A DNA stretch of 64,000 nt, taken from the NCBI RefSeq assembly GCF_020360975.1, contig NW_025408676.1, positions 248,001-312,000 on the forward strand. The letters run 5' to 3'. Positions 1 through 12,085 of the stretch are shown here, piece by piece. The stretch's first letter is position 1. The number at the start of each line of letters is the position of its first letter. Both the position numbers and the translations under genes were made by a program. This DNA comes from Hirsutella rhossiliensis (Eukaryota; Ascomycota; Sordariomycetes; Hypocreales; Ophiocordycipitaceae). Under the pieces are notes generated by a model, which saw nothing but the letters and a program-made list of their open reading frames with translations, was not told the DNA's origin and ran no database searches.

Positions 1-130
1 GTGTCTTTTCCCTTTCCTGTCGTTACGAGCCTGGCACACACACGTGTGATGTCCAAGTTCAGCCCCATCTGACGCTTCATCAGCAATTGACTGGATGATG
101 CGCTGCGGCAAATCCTGGCTGCCGGCTCCA

Positions 131-180
131 GTTTATTAGGCGTCGTCGTCGCCTTCGGACTGCCGGATTACCTAATAAAC
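131..180. promoter_or_regulatory. 10-bp inverted repeat upstream of the CCCH gene
   Basis: GTTTATTAGG at 131-140 is matched by its exact reverse complement CCTAATAAAC at 171-180, separated by 30 nt. It lies 75-125 bp upstream of the first ATG of the zinc-finger gene. It could be a dyad for a dimeric DNA-binding protein or a hairpin in a 5' leader. No function can be assigned from sequence alone. Confidence 0.4.
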
Positions 181-197
181 ACCGGGGAGACTTTCAC

Positions 198-255
198 CTC
201 CTCCCCTCCCCCTCCCCCTCCTTTCTCTCTCTCTTTCTCCTTTTCTCCACCCGTC
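198..255 (+). promoter_or_regulatory. Pyrimidine-rich leader of the CCCH gene
   Basis: A nearly pure C/T stretch covers about 198-247 and ends just before the ATG at 256. CT-rich tracts immediately upstream of transcription starts are typical of filamentous fungal promoters. If transcription starts at the end of this tract, the 5' leader before the 256 ATG would be very short or absent. This bears on whether that ATG or the in-frame ATG at 535 is used. Confidence 0.45.
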
Positions 256-2541
256 ATGCTCAGCAGCGCCTGCGCCGCCGCCGCCGCCGCCGCCGCTACT
301 TCTGCCGCCGCCGCCGCCGCCGCCGCCGCTGTGCCTCCTCCTCCGCCTCACCTTCGACCTCCTCTCACCACCACCGCCAGCACCACCACCACCACCACCA
401 CCACAACAACTACTACACCTCTAACTTCTCCTCCTCCTCGACTTCTCCTCTCGCCGCCTCTTCCCTCTGCCACCAGACGGCGCTCGCCGCCGCCGCCGCC
501 TCGACACCCGATCCCCGCCGCCTCCACGACGACGATGCCCGAGTTTCGCCACATGCGCAGCGGGAGCCTCAGCATCCCCGCTGCCGCTGCTGGCCCCGGC
601 GCTGCCCAGATGATGGCCCGAAGTCCTCCCAGTGCGTCGTACCGCCTCGCGCCCGCCCTTGCCCCCGGCGAGCCCTCGATGCGCGACGCTCCCCAGCACC
701 ACCTCAACCATCATCACCATCGTCATAACTTCCTCCTGCCCCACCGCCAGCTCCCTGTCCCGGACAACCACCACCATCACCAGCACCGCCGACGCAAGAG
801 CCGCGAAGACCCAAGGCCAGACTCCGCTGACCGGCGTGCCGTCACAGATACCTCGCACGTCCCCTGCAAATTCTTCCGCCAGGGCGCATGCCAGGCCGGC
901 AATGCCTGTCCCTTCAGCCACGACATTGGCGCCTCGGCCGAGACGGTCTGCAAATACTTTGCAAAGGTCAGTTCTCTCTTTCTCGCCAACACCCCTTCCG
1001 TCGTACTCGCCCACTTACTTACTCTTCTCTCCCAGGGCAACTGCAAATTCGGCCCCAAGTGCGCCAACGTCCACGTTCTCCCCGACGGCCGTCGCATCAA
1101 CTACGGCAAAAACGGCGTCACCATCGGCGCCGCGCCCGTAAACCTCGCCTCGAGGGCTTCTCCCGGCTCCGCCTCCCCGACCTCGGCCTCGGCCACCGCC
1201 TACAGCCACGGCGCCTCGGCCAGCGCCCTCACCTCGTCCCTCTACCAGTACCCGCCCGACGACCGCCATGTCTCCCAGCACCATGCCCACCACGGCCTCG
1301 ACAGTGCCATCCCCGCCGTCGACATGCCCTATTCCCACTCCAACTACGACTCCCCGCGCGACGACGACGCCGCTCGCCTCGGCTTCGGCCGCTCTCCTGT
1401 CAACGGCAAGGGCCTGTCGGTCCTCGACGCCCCCCTGCCCTCGTCGTTCGACTCCAACGGCATCTCCAACGCCGCCCGCTTCCCCTCGGCCCCATGGCCC
1501 TCTTCCGTCCCGTCCAAGTTTGGCCTCGACTCGCCCACCTTGTCTCTGAGCAGCGCTCGCGAGTCACCGCGCACCTCGGAGACGCTCAAGCTGCTGCACA
1601 CGTCGGCCTTTGGCTCCTCAGAGCACCTCGCCACCCCCACCGCCAGCAGCCCCCCCAACTCGCAGCCCGCCAACGGCGACGAGTACTTTGGCAAGCGAGC
1701 TATGCACTCGTCCAGGTACGCAAAGCCCAGGATGCTGAGCGCCAGCCTACCCAAGGCCGCCTCGGTCGACCGCGACTGGGAGGCTGGCTTTGCTTTTGGC
1801 GACGACGGCGACAATGTGCCCGAAAACTACGTACCCGAGAACCTGCAGGACCTTTTGACCCCCGCCGAAAAGGCCCGCCGTGGCTCCATGCGCGCCGACA
1901 GCGACCCCAGCGTCGACGGCCTATCCAAGTACGGCAGCCCCCTCGGCTCGAGCCCCAGCCGATGGGGCCCCCTCTTCCAGCGCCAAAAGGAGGAGGAGGA
2001 CGCGACGCGAGCCGCGAGGACCGCCGGCTCCGCCTTTGGCCACGTCGGGAGCCCTCTGCGGAAGTCGACGCTGGCCCAGGAAATGGGCGACGGCTTCAAG
2101 GGCCACGCCGCCGCCGCCTCGCGCCCCTCTGCCTCGCGCGCCTGCAGTGAGTCCATGTCGGCCCTGTCCCAGCAGCTCCAGCGCAGCCGGCTCGATGACG
2201 GCATGGGCGGCTCGAGCCCGCTGCTACATCCCACGACGGCGCGGATATCCGGCGGTGGCATGGGCGCCATCGGCAAGGACCGCACCATGGAGCGCCACGT
2301 CTCGAGCGGCAGCGTCGGCTCGTCCATGACGGGCCGCTTCACCACGCCCATCGACGAGGAGGACCCCGCCTTTGTCTTCAGCATGGACGTCGACGATTCT
2401 GGCTCGGCCCGTGTGCGCAAGCGCGCCTCGGCCGGCTTAGCCCTGGGCGGTCTGGGCAGCTATGCCGGAGCTGCGGCCGGTAAGGGCGCCCACAGCAACT
2501 CCAAGGATCCCAGAGACGCGATGCCGATCGACGGGCGATGA
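256..2541 (+). CDS. CCCH-type zinc finger protein
   Basis: Likely RNA-binding regulator with two tandem CCCH fingers. Exons are 256-966 and 1036-2541. The 69-nt intron (GTCAGT donor, CAG acceptor) is a multiple of three with no stop, so the frame also reads through it. Only splicing restores finger 2. Finger 1 is C204-x7-C212-x5-C218-x3-H222; finger 2 is C232-x7-C240-x5-C246-x3-H250 after splicing. The spliced protein is 738 residues. Residues 1-93 are runs of Ala, Pro and Thr from simple codon repeats; 148-177 is His-rich; the remainder is Ser/Pro-rich and probably disordered, with a compact acidic C-terminal stretch near the end. The start is uncertain: ATG 256 gives the low-complexity leader, while ATG 535 (residue 94) begins a more ordinary sequence. 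The CCCH assignment is secure; the RNA target is unknown. Confidence 0.88.
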   Translation: MLSSACAAAAAAAATSAAAAAAAAAVPPPPPHLRPPLTTTASTTTTTTTTTTTTPLTSPPPRLLLSPPLPSATRRRSPPPPPRHPIPAASTTTMPEFRHMRSGSLSIPAAAAGPGAAQMMARSPPSASYRLAPALAPGEPSMRDAPQHHLNHHHHRHNFLLPHRQLPVPDNHHHHQHRRRKSREDPRPDSADRRAVTDTSHVPCKFFRQGACQAGNACPFSHDIGASAETVCKYFAKVSSLFLANTPSVVLAHLLTLLSQGNCKFGPKCANVHVLPDGRRINYGKNGVTIGAAPVNLASRASPGSASPTSASATAYSHGASASALTSSLYQYPPDDRHVSQHHAHHGLDSAIPAVDMPYSHSNYDSPRDDDAARLGFGRSPVNGKGLSVLDAPLPSSFDSNGISNAARFPSAPWPSSVPSKFGLDSPTLSLSSARESPRTSETLKLLHTSAFGSSEHLATPTASSPPNSQPANGDEYFGKRAMHSSRYAKPRMLSASLPKAASVDRDWEAGFAFGDDGDNVPENYVPENLQDLLTPAEKARRGSMRADSDPSVDGLSKYGSPLGSSPSRWGPLFQRQKEEEDATRAARTAGSAFGHVGSPLRKSTLAQEMGDGFKGHAAAASRPSASRACSESMSALSQQLQRSRLDDGMGGSSPLLHPTTARISGGGMGAIGKDRTMERHVSSGSVGSSMTGRFTTPIDEEDPAFVFSMDVDDSGSARVRKRASAGLALGGLGSYAGAAAGKGAHSNSKDPRDAMPIDGR

Positions 2542-4055
2542 CGCCGACCAGGCAAGGGCACGTTTTCCCGTCCCGACGACTGACAAGGAGCGGGCAGCAT
2601 CTGCACTAAAAACTGACGACTTTATGACTCCGGCACCACCGCGAGCGGGCCACTCCACTCCGGACTCCGTGGCGGCCCTTTTCGGCGGGCGGCACATCTG
2701 AGCGTGTGCTTGCTCACTCGCCTCGGTCTCTCATCTTTCTATGATTTCTTAATTGCATTGGCCCAGGAAAAAATATTACGAAGGATCAAAATAATCGGAC
2801 ATGTTTGCATATTTAAAACCAAGAACGAATACATCGGCATGGCTTTTCGGTTGCTTTCGTCTCATTTCTTTGCAGCCGGCAAGGTCGAGGGTCCTGCGCA
2901 TGTGATTGGGAACGGCAGCAAGGCGACGGACGGCGAGCTTGTTGCTCTGGCTTGGCCCTTTCGCTCGGCTGGGCTGCGTGCAGGATGGGGACAGGGCAGA
3001 CGAAGTCAGCGAACCAAGGCAGCGGTTCGCCTGTTCCGTGTCGTCTCCCCCTAACCCCCTACCCTCCACTGCACACCGTGTGCGAATTCCGGTGGATGAC
3101 AGCTCGACGATACGACAGTGGTGGGGAAAGGGGAAAATGGGCAAGGCCAGTTGCTGACGACGTGACGAGACGGCTTCAGGGTGGCGCATGGGAATGCGGG
3201 ATGGAAAAGGGGACATAAAAAGGAAACGGGGTTTATTTCATTTCATGTGATTTCACGTCGACGATCTGTTTCGTCTTGGTTTTTTGGGATGCTTGAGCTG
3301 GGACTGAGTGCGGACTGCGACGAGAGGACAACGGACCTAGTGTTGAAGCTGGTGCCGCCCGTTGCAGACAACGACCTGTTGCAGACGAGAAAGGTGGAAC
3401 AAGAGTTGAGGGGATCGCATCGGAATGAAGACGTCTTGTCCGCTGCCGCCACCGTGATGGTCCAGTCGCCGGCCAATTCATCCACATGCCTCGTCGAGAT
3501 GGCCAGCTGCTCTTTTCCTTGTCTGCATGTAAATACTCCAGCGTCCGCGCCAAAATCATGGTAAAGCACGTGCAGTCACCCGGTGGTGGGAGAGTCGACG
3601 GAGACGAGCCGCAGTGGCAAACGAGGAACAAAAAAAGGGTTCATCTTGTTGACATTCATACACGGGAATCCGTCACGGCGGCTCAACTGCGCCGCGCTCC
3701 CCACAGGCACACGCACACCCCTTTGCTTCGGGACCTGTGTATACCCATCGCCTTCAGCTCTGTGTGTTCCTGTCGTATCCTCCGCCGCCACCTCATCCCA
3801 ACGTTCCGGAACCACGCATGACTTCTCTTCGCTTCCAAGCTTTCTTCCCAGAGGACCCCCCCACCGCTTGAGCCTGCAAATCGACCGCATGACACAGGGC
3901 GCCTTCAAAGAGGGCCATGCGTTGCCCAATATGCACCAAAAGAAAAGCCAGAATCCGTATCTAGATGCCAAGGCCGGCAAACTCGATGCGAGAGGAAAAT
4001 TGTTGGTACAGCGGCGACGGGGGAGACGTGGTTCCGGAGGCATCGACGGCACCTC
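2542..4055. other. Intergenic, no supported gene
   Basis: This 1.5 kb lies between two convergent genes, the CCCH gene (+) and the acyl carrier protein gene (-), so it should hold both 3' UTRs and terminators. Open frames exist on both strands but overlap one another without recognisable domains or consistent splice structure. I see no tRNA or repeat. Confidence 0.5.
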
Positions 4056-4680
<625 letters not shown>

Positions 4681-6029
4681 GACGACGGCGTTGACGAGAA
4701 AGGGGGTCGCGATTTGGCGGCGACGTTTGTTGTCTGGCGGCAGAGGAAAGGCTGTCGGTCGGAGGCTGTGACGGGTAAATTTCTCGGAGCTTTGCTGCCA
4801 TGGAGGAAGCTGGCTGATTGGATACAGGCACGTGACGCCTTGCCGGGGAGCTGTGCGCCTTACATAATCGCCCTCTACTGTACGGAGTACATAAACAGCG
4901 AATGTTCATTGGCTGTGGTGTAAGTCGGCCCGAGTCGCCCCAAGGTTCGATTTCGTAACGTCAAAAATTGAGGCTCGGGTTTTCCAGCAACATCAACAGA
5001 ACCCATCATCAACTCGAAAGCCACATGCTTCTCGCTCCATGGACCTCTGACAAACCGACTGTGCGCTCGACGACCACGGGCCGTGGAGCCTCAACCGCCT
5101 TCACCATGATCCGCACCCAGTGCGAGCAGACGAGGCCTCGCACCACTCGAGCTCACGGCCCCATTTCAGGTGGACTTCTGGCTCGTTGGCCCATTCCCCC
5201 GCGGATGGTCCTCAGGCGAGTGACAAAACCGAAGCGGCCAGGAAACAGCCCATGCCCCTCGAGGCCTGCCATCATCACACCCATTGACCCCCATTGACCG
5301 CGCTTCGTGGCCTTGCTGACGGGTCAGGATCCGCCTGCGACCCCTTGTAAAGGGGGGGGGGAGCTGCCGGATCATTCGACAAGAGCGGCTTGGGGCCGTT
5401 TCTCGTACGACACTCGGAGAAGCCATTCTGGTGGACCAAGGATCGGTGAGGCCGAGCTTATCCTGCCTCCTGGCCTGCGCCCATGTGCTGGAAACCAAAG
5501 GAAATCTATGAGTCGATGTACTCGCATGAACTGTCGAGTTGGTCAAGGACCAGCTGGCCATGTTCAGGGCGGGATCACTGGCCCTTTGTCTGTGGCCCCG
5601 TGGAGCCGGAACCTCGAAACTGTTGTGCGGCAAATTGGACGAACCGCCGTGCCTCTTTCGAGGGACTAACATCAGCATACTGCTCAGCGAGTGCGGTAAC
5701 CTACTGTAAACAGATACAGATACGGTAGGTCGCAGCAGGATAGCTCTTCAAGCTACCTGCGCCGCTCGCACATTAAACTCTATCAAGAGGCGCTTCAAGT
5801 GGCAACGGCCCCGACTAACTTTGCAACACGAGCATCTGTGTCACCACCGCATCGTCTCATGCCAATTTCTTCGCATCCTGCTCAACTCCCCTACGGCCTC
5901 CGGTCGAGTTGCATGCCTCCTACAACCCTTGTCGCTCGACTGTCTTCATTTGCGAATTGAAGGGAACATGGTGCCATCGCAGCGGTCGTCTGAGCATGAG
6001 CTTCGTTCGGACCCTTGGCCCGAACGTGA
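4681..6029. other. Intergenic, divergent promoter region
   Basis: Lies between divergently transcribed ACP (-) and carboxypeptidase (+) genes and should contain both promoters. It holds a short poly-G run near 5348-5357. Several open frames of 80-170 codons exist, but none shows a domain, signal peptide or plausible introns, and I do not call them genes. Confidence 0.5.
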
Positions 6030-6036
6030 TATAAAA
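6030..6036 (+). promoter_or_regulatory. TATA box of the carboxypeptidase gene
   Basis: TATAAAA lies 122 bp upstream of the ATG at 6158. The spacing would give a 5' leader of roughly 90-100 nt. Confidence 0.55.
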
Positions 6037-6157
6037 CATGCGAGGCAGCCGGTCTCCTCGCGTCTTCTGCCCCAACCACATCGGTTCAAGATAGCAAGAT
6101 ACGTTTCCCGCCGCTGTCGCCTCCTTTGTATCGCTCAACGCGGCCTCGTCTCCCACC

Positions 6158-7600
6158 ATGAAGTTCCCGACCGTCCTGCTCCTGGCCACAATCAGCCTGA
6201 CGGTCGACGCCTGTATTCTCCCCGACGAGGAGGGCAGCGCAAGCGACTTTCATATGGGGCGCCGCCCTCAGAGGCGCGGCTCCATTCAAAGCCCAACCAC
6301 TTCGGCCGGCTCTCCGTTGCCCACTTTTGCCGAATTCCCAATTGGCAAGGGTGACCGGTTCAAGAATGGATCGCATCCTCCCGTAGGCATCGGGGCCGCC
6401 GACCGGCCACTGAGATCGATCCTCAACATTCACGAGATCAAGTCGGGGCTCGAGGGCCTCGCGCGTGCGTACAGCGGCGACGTCAAGTACTTTTGCGCTC
6501 CTGAGCCAACCTTTCACAACCGCCAGCTTCACGGCTTAGCCATCGGGGACCCCAGGGTCTTCATCCTCAGCGGCATCCACGCCCGCGAGCGCGGCGGGCC
6601 CGATTACGTGCTCTACTTTGTGGCGGATCTCCTCGCCGCCCGCGCCCGGGGCACCGGTCTTCGATACGGCAACTTGACGTACACGAGCAGCCAAGTCCGC
6701 ACCGCCCTGTCCGCCGGCCTTGTCGTCCTGCCGCTCGCCAACCCCGACGGCGTCGCCTACGACCAGCGCACCAACACGTGCTGGCGCAAGAACCGCAACC
6801 CTGAGGCGCGCGTCGCGGGCGGGCGCGGCGTCGGCGTCGACCTCAACCGCAACTTTGCCTACTTGTGGGACTACAGGCGCCTCTTTAACGTCTCGGCCGG
6901 CTTCGTCACCCCGGCCTCGGATAACCCGGAGAGCCAGCTGTTCCACGGCGCGGCGCCCATGTCGGAGCCCGAGACGCGCAACGTCGCTTGGGTGCTGCGG
7001 CGCTACCGCCGCCGGTTGTCGTGGTTCCTCGACCTGCACTCGTTTAGCGGCTGGGTGCTCTACGGCTGGGGCGACGGCGACCACGTCCAGACTACGGACC
7101 CACAGCAGAGCTTCATCAACGCCAACTACGATGGCATGCGCGGCGTCCCGATGCCCGGCTTCGATGACGTGGGTGCCGCGAATACCGCCCTTGGCAAGAG
7201 CAGCAACAACAGCAGCAACAACAGCCCCTATAGCGAGTTCATGGAGCCCGACGATCTGCGCGCCGAGCAGGCCGCTGCCGAGCGCATGCGCGCCGCCATG
7301 ACGCGCGCCGGCACCACGCCCTACGAGGCCCTGCCGCTGTCGTGGGCGGCGGCCTCGAGCGGCTCCAGCCTCGACCAGGCGCGCGGGCCCTACTACGCGC
7401 ACGAGTGCGGCGCCGCTCGCGTCCACAGCCTCGCTATCGAATTTGGCGGGCCCTCGGACAGCCCTGTGTGTCTCTTTTACCCGAACGCCGCCGCCTACCA
7501 CGACTCGATGCGCCAGGTGGCCGTCGGCCTCATGGAGTTACTCCTTACGGCGGCGGCGGCGGCCGAGGACAACAACGAGCCAAAAACACGTAGATGCTAG
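6158..7600 (+). CDS. Secreted M14 zinc carboxypeptidase
   Basis: Exopeptidase that removes C-terminal residues from peptides, probably outside the cell. The 480-residue protein has an N-terminal signal peptide (about 1-19, ending VDA-C) and no intron. M14 signatures are in order: zinc ligands H141 and E144 in HARE, the NPDG turn at 195-198, substrate-binding N230/R231 in DLNRNF, the third zinc ligand H294 in LDLHS, and the catalytic glutamate E428 in LAIEFG. All zinc, binding and catalytic residues are present, so activity is expected. A segment at 349-356 is Ser/Asn-rich and the tail after 463 is an Ala run and charged. N-glycosylation motifs are present (for example NLT at 172). Specificity (A, B or other) cannot be settled by eye. 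Confidence 0.93.
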   Translation: MKFPTVLLLATISLTVDACILPDEEGSASDFHMGRRPQRRGSIQSPTTSAGSPLPTFAEFPIGKGDRFKNGSHPPVGIGAADRPLRSILNIHEIKSGLEGLARAYSGDVKYFCAPEPTFHNRQLHGLAIGDPRVFILSGIHARERGGPDYVLYFVADLLAARARGTGLRYGNLTYTSSQVRTALSAGLVVLPLANPDGVAYDQRTNTCWRKNRNPEARVAGGRGVGVDLNRNFAYLWDYRRLFNVSAGFVTPASDNPESQLFHGAAPMSEPETRNVAWVLRRYRRRLSWFLDLHSFSGWVLYGWGDGDHVQTTDPQQSFINANYDGMRGVPMPGFDDVGAANTALGKSSNNSSNNSPYSEFMEPDDLRAEQAAAERMRAAMTRAGTTPYEALPLSWAAASSGSSLDQARGPYYAHECGAARVHSLAIEFGGPSDSPVCLFYPNAAAYHDSMRQVAVGLMELLLTAAAAAEDNNEPKTRRC

Positions 7601-8003
7601 GGGGCCAGGTCGGTTATCTACATTAGCATCAGGTCACTCGGAAAGGGGGAGACGAAGCATGGGATTGCCGTACGATGTCACTATAGTAATAGTTGCGGGT
7701 TGCATACGCGACTGTACCTCGATATTTATGCACCCGTTGCCGGCGTGAACTAATTTGCCGCGTTGAGAAGCTGTCCACGGCACGGCATCACCATCACTTG
7801 GATTCCAGAATCAGACAGCAATATATGTACAAACTCTTTTGCGTCGTGAATCTTGCCTCGCCCCCCCCCCTGATGGATGGTAATTGAGCCTCGACTCGGC
7901 CTGCTCTCCGTGCCGGCGCGCTCTACCCGTGTGCATTACAAAATGGAATCGAAAAGGCAGTATGGATAATGTCGCGCGTGGTTTTTGCGTGGCGGCTGGT
8001 CGT
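7601..8003. other. Intergenic between convergent genes
   Basis: Contains the 3' ends of the carboxypeptidase (+) and complex I subunit (-) transcripts and a short poly-C run near 7861-7870. No gene seen. Confidence 0.5.
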
Positions 8004-8970
8004 TCATCGGTAAGGCGAGTCGGCGCGGATGACGGCGGCCAGCTCAGGCTCCCACTTGTCTCCGTTGGACAGCAGTTTCTCTGCGGCGTCTGTGTGTTAG
8101 CCCGACAATAGACTTGAAAGGATGACGAGAAAACGCACCTTTGTTGTACAGCAGCTCCTCCCTCGTCTCGGTCGCGTACTCGGCGTTGGGGCTCTCGACA
8201 ATGGCGTCAACGGGGCACGACTCCTGGCAGAAGCCGCAGTAGATGCACTTTGTCATGTCGATGTCGTAGCGGGTTGTGCGGCGAGAACCGTCGGCGCGCT
8301 CCTCGGCCTCGATGGTGATGGCCTGAGCAGGGCATATCTGCGAGGGAATGGGGCATGTCAGTAATGCGGTGGCTGAGGGCGCGCATGAGGCCCGGCCAAG
8401 GTGCTGCGGGGGCGAAACTCACCGCCTCGCACAACTTGCAGGCGATGCATCGCTCCTCGCCCGAGGGGTATCGTCGAAGGGCGTGCTCGCCACGGAAACG
8501 GGGGGAAATGGGGCCCTGTGCTGGGGTCAGCGGACTGCAGCAGCCCTAACGCTTTCGTTGCTCTGTTTATCGACAATCGTTACCTTTTCAAAGGGATAGT
8601 AAATTGTGTAGCTGCAGGATCAAGGCCATCATCAGCACGGCTCGTCTCCACACGGGGCATACTCGAGGGAGCTGACGTACGGAGGGCGGAAGAATTGCTC
8701 GAGCAGCAGGTACATGCCCCTGGCCATCTCGGTCATGAGGAAGAACTTGCCCATGCGGTCCAGGGTGCTGTCTCTGTCCCAGGGCCACTCGACATGCCTG
8801 CTGGTCCGGAAGTTGGCGGGCGGGGGACCCTTGGGCGTCGCATATCCACGCTGCTGCTGCTGCTGGGAAGCAAAGACTGTCCGGGCCGCAGCCGCGATGG
8901 AGGTGCCGTGGGCCGAGGCAAGCTGTCGCCGCGCGAGCATGGCCGTCGAGGTTCGCAGGGCCTGGGCCAT
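8004..8970 (-). CDS. nuo-23: NADH:ubiquinone oxidoreductase 23 kDa subunit (TYKY/NDUFS8)
   Basis: Carries iron-sulphur clusters N6a and N6b, which pass electrons through the peripheral arm of mitochondrial complex I. Minus-strand exons are 8681-8970, 8584-8611, 8423-8515, 8139-8337 and 8004-8080 (228 residues); introns are 69, 68, 85 and 58 nt. The donor GTACGT at 8680 is required: it joins two bases of a proline codon to the next exon and restores RPPYTIYYPF. The two 4Fe-4S motifs are C129/C132/C135 with C139, and C168/C171/C174 with C178, each followed by proline. The first 40 or so residues form a mitochondrial presequence ending in a run of five glutamines. The start at 8970 is preferred over an upstream in-frame ATG at 9129 because the presequence fits. 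Family length and ending ([15 protein letters not shown]) match. Confidence 0.95.
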
Positions 8971-11900
8971 GGCGGACCGGTTCCCTGTGGTCGGGGTTCG
9001 CGCGATTGGTGCCGATGGCGAGGCGGGGGGTGAGGGAGAATAGAGGCGGCGGCGGCAATGGGAGTCGAGGCGAGGGTGGCGATGGGTTGACGTGCAGGGC
9101 TTTTGCCAGTGTACCTTCCAGCTTTCCATTGCGGTATTACATTACTCGGGCCGTAATTGGCTGTTGCGATGAGCATGCCTCGGCACGTGATGTGCAACTT
9201 TGTGTGGCTATAGGGTAGCTGGCCCAAGGTAGGGAGAGTCGAAGGCCTAATCAGGAAATGGGAGCCACAACAGGTGCCTCAAATGATTTTCTTTCAAGAG
9301 AATAAGAGTAGAAACAAGGACTTGACGTAGATTCTCTTTTTACCAAGGCGTGGAAGGTAAATCACTGTCCGTGGATGATATGAATGCAGAAGCCCGCCTG
9401 TTTAGGTGTCCGAAAAAGACCTAGAGTTTTGTAACAGAGTGCTGACTTGCTTTAGATTGCGGGCCATCTCGATTCTTCAAGTTGTTCCATATCCACTTCT
9501 GCGAGTACTCTGGGGATTACTTTGAGCCCTGCTGCTGGCGTCCTCCAGAGAGGAGTCGAAGTCCATGCTTCCTTGCTTATCGCGAGCGGCAACTTCACAC
9601 TCTTCGAGAGTCGAGACGATAGGTGTTCGATATTACTATTAACTTGGATGACGCGCTATAAGAGCAAAACCAGGAATCGATCGGTTTCTTCCCTCCGCAC
9701 TTTACATAACTATTTTAAAATTTTAAAATAAAACTCGGCCCTCAACGAAGTCGACGACTCTCGACTACTCAAGTTTCTCTATTCCTATCGAAGTGTTGAG
9801 CGATAGTCTATGCTAAAGCGCTGACACGCTGAAAGACAGAAAAGTGTGAACGAAGTGCCCATCCTTCTACCGTCCTCAAAGATATTAGCTCCATCAATCA
9901 GACCGTTATTCATTCAGGAGCTAACGTTTACAGGAGGCCAGGACGACTCGACCAGCGGAGAAGCTGCCACTCGACGGAGCAGAGAGAGGTAAGCCAAAAG
10001 AAGCAGCTCTTTAAGCATGTTCGACGCTGTCTCGTAAGACGGAGTCTATTTATCGTGCTGCGAGCCGGAGAATGGCAACATGATTCAACGTCGTGGAACT
10101 AACCCGACGGACGGGGCATTATGGTGGCTGCGAGTAAACAGGGCGTTGTCTATGTCAGGGCTGCTGGTTTGATCAGTTATGAGTATAGAAAAAGTACCGA
10201 AGCTGCTTTTTGCGTCGCCCAATGTTTCAGGTTGAAGATTCATACGGATGCCAGCTCTTAGCCGTGGAAGACAGGATCTACTACTACTTAGTCTATCAAT
10301 CATATGCAGCGTTAGCATCTACGTGAAAACGTAATCGCTTCCGTCGTAATGGAGGAACCAAGTCAGGGCGAGAAAGGGTGGCGAAATTGAGCCACATTCG
10401 CTGGCTTCGCTTGCAGCAAACCACCCTATCCGCGCTCGGTGGAGCACCATGAATTTGGAGCCTAGATAAAGCGCAGTGACATGAGCTGGAATGTTACAAG
10501 GTGCAAGTTTGGCAGCGGCCACAGGCTGGAGTCACGTTGAAGATAAAAGGGTCGAACCGTACGGGAAGTGATGACAAGCGCCTCTCTATCGCATGTTTCT
10601 CCGTTTGGGCAATGTAGCCTGTTTTAGAGAGTTGCTGAACTCGGCAGCAACTATAGGTTTCTAAAAGGGTTGTGTCATTTGAGACCCTGAATGTCCGCAG
10701 ATGCTGGTCTAAGGCAGCACTATCACGCTAAAGGGTTATATCGGATCCCAGAAACGCAGAGGTGGATTATAACAATGCTTACACTCCTTCAATGCACGTG
10801 AAAGCAATCTTTATGCCTATTATTTCCTCATTCCAGCGACACAAAGATTCTATTGATGATCCAACGATAGAAGCTCCCTGAATTTCATACCACATTGTCG
10901 TCAGGAAGGCCTCGGGCTCTCTCGTAGCCATTCTCGCAGGATTGGCTGCCGCGATAGTTGCAAAAGACCTACAGGCTCTTCACCGAGTAAGGACGCTGGA
11001 TCCCCTAGCACTAACGATCTTGTTTACATACCTGTATCCATATAGAATATGATGCTAAAAAGATGTTTTCATCTCGGTAAGTTGAGGCGAGCAGTGGTGG
11101 AACCACGTGCTATGCGGCAGCGTATGTGTTTCTATCCCAATGTTGGCATTTGCGCGGTCAGTGTGGGCGGTGTGCTGAATTAAGGAATTGAAAGTAAGTG
11201 CATCAATGCCTCAGAATGGATTTTGGAGCCAGTTGCGGTTGAGAATGGTCGGCGGGGAGTTGGCATGAAAGATCTGGTTAATAGATTCCTACATTACGCA
11301 GTTTAAGCATTGCAAGGGCGGATGACAGGCCTGTTTCTGCTTGATGGTTGACCTTGAGCAGTGCGGAGAGAATGCAATTGCGTACTTCTTGCAGACTGAA
11401 CTACGGCGTGTACCTTGTTTCTGTCTCGTCCACTAAGAATAGAGAGCGTATGCGAGAACAACTGCAGAGCCCACCAAGGACTGCGTTAGCCTACTCCAGA
11501 CGAGGTTTCAGCCGCCCGTTCGGGACAAAGTTCAGGGTCAGGCTTGTCTGCACTGCCATGAGACGGGATTGCATTCTTATGCCTGCGTCTAGGCATAGCG
11601 GCTGCTCCGGCAAAGGGGTTAAAGCGGATCGAGCTCCACCTATATGTACCCAGACTCGTCCATCTTGTTTCAGTCATGCCATGACAGACGCAGGCAGCAT
11701 GAAAGCAAATACGCCCAGCCTGCAGACTTACTGTGCCTGCTTAGGCGAGCTTAAAGATGTTTGATCCGGATGTCTAGACTCTATCGCTTATATTGCTCGG
11801 GCGCTATAAGTTTGGAGGCGCCCGCTTGAATATTTTCAGCTGGGATACTCCGATTGAGTAGTGGGATTTCCGAGGCCTCGATGTATGGGTATAATTCGAG

Positions 11901-12085
11901 GGCCTGTCGAGATAAAACTTTTGATCTATCACAAGAAACGCCAAGAGATCGAATCATGTGCCTTGACTATCGTGGAGACGAACAAGCCAATATGGAGCCC
12001 TCTGACTATACGGTACGCATGGTCTCAATAATGGCGTGATGTGATCCCCGAATGCGGACAAACCTTCTCTCGGTTCTAGGGACAG
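8971..12085. other. Long intergenic region without a supported gene
   Basis: About 3.1 kb of ordinary base composition, not RIP-mutated. A few short open frames occur (for example 10085-10318 minus and 11348-11764 plus), but none has a recognisable domain or convincing introns. The stretch holds the upstream region of the complex I gene and may contain decayed low-copy sequence. An AT-rich palindromic patch sits near 9712-9730. Confidence 0.45.

Noticed and set aside
348..1338. Several long open frames antisense or out of frame to the CCCH gene
   Set aside because: They arise from GC-rich triplet repeats and third-position bias; composition is low-complexity without domains.
6536..7501. 321-codon minus-strand frame opposite the carboxypeptidase
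   Set aside because: Mirror of a high-GC coding region; no start context, introns or domain, while the plus strand has all M14 motifs.
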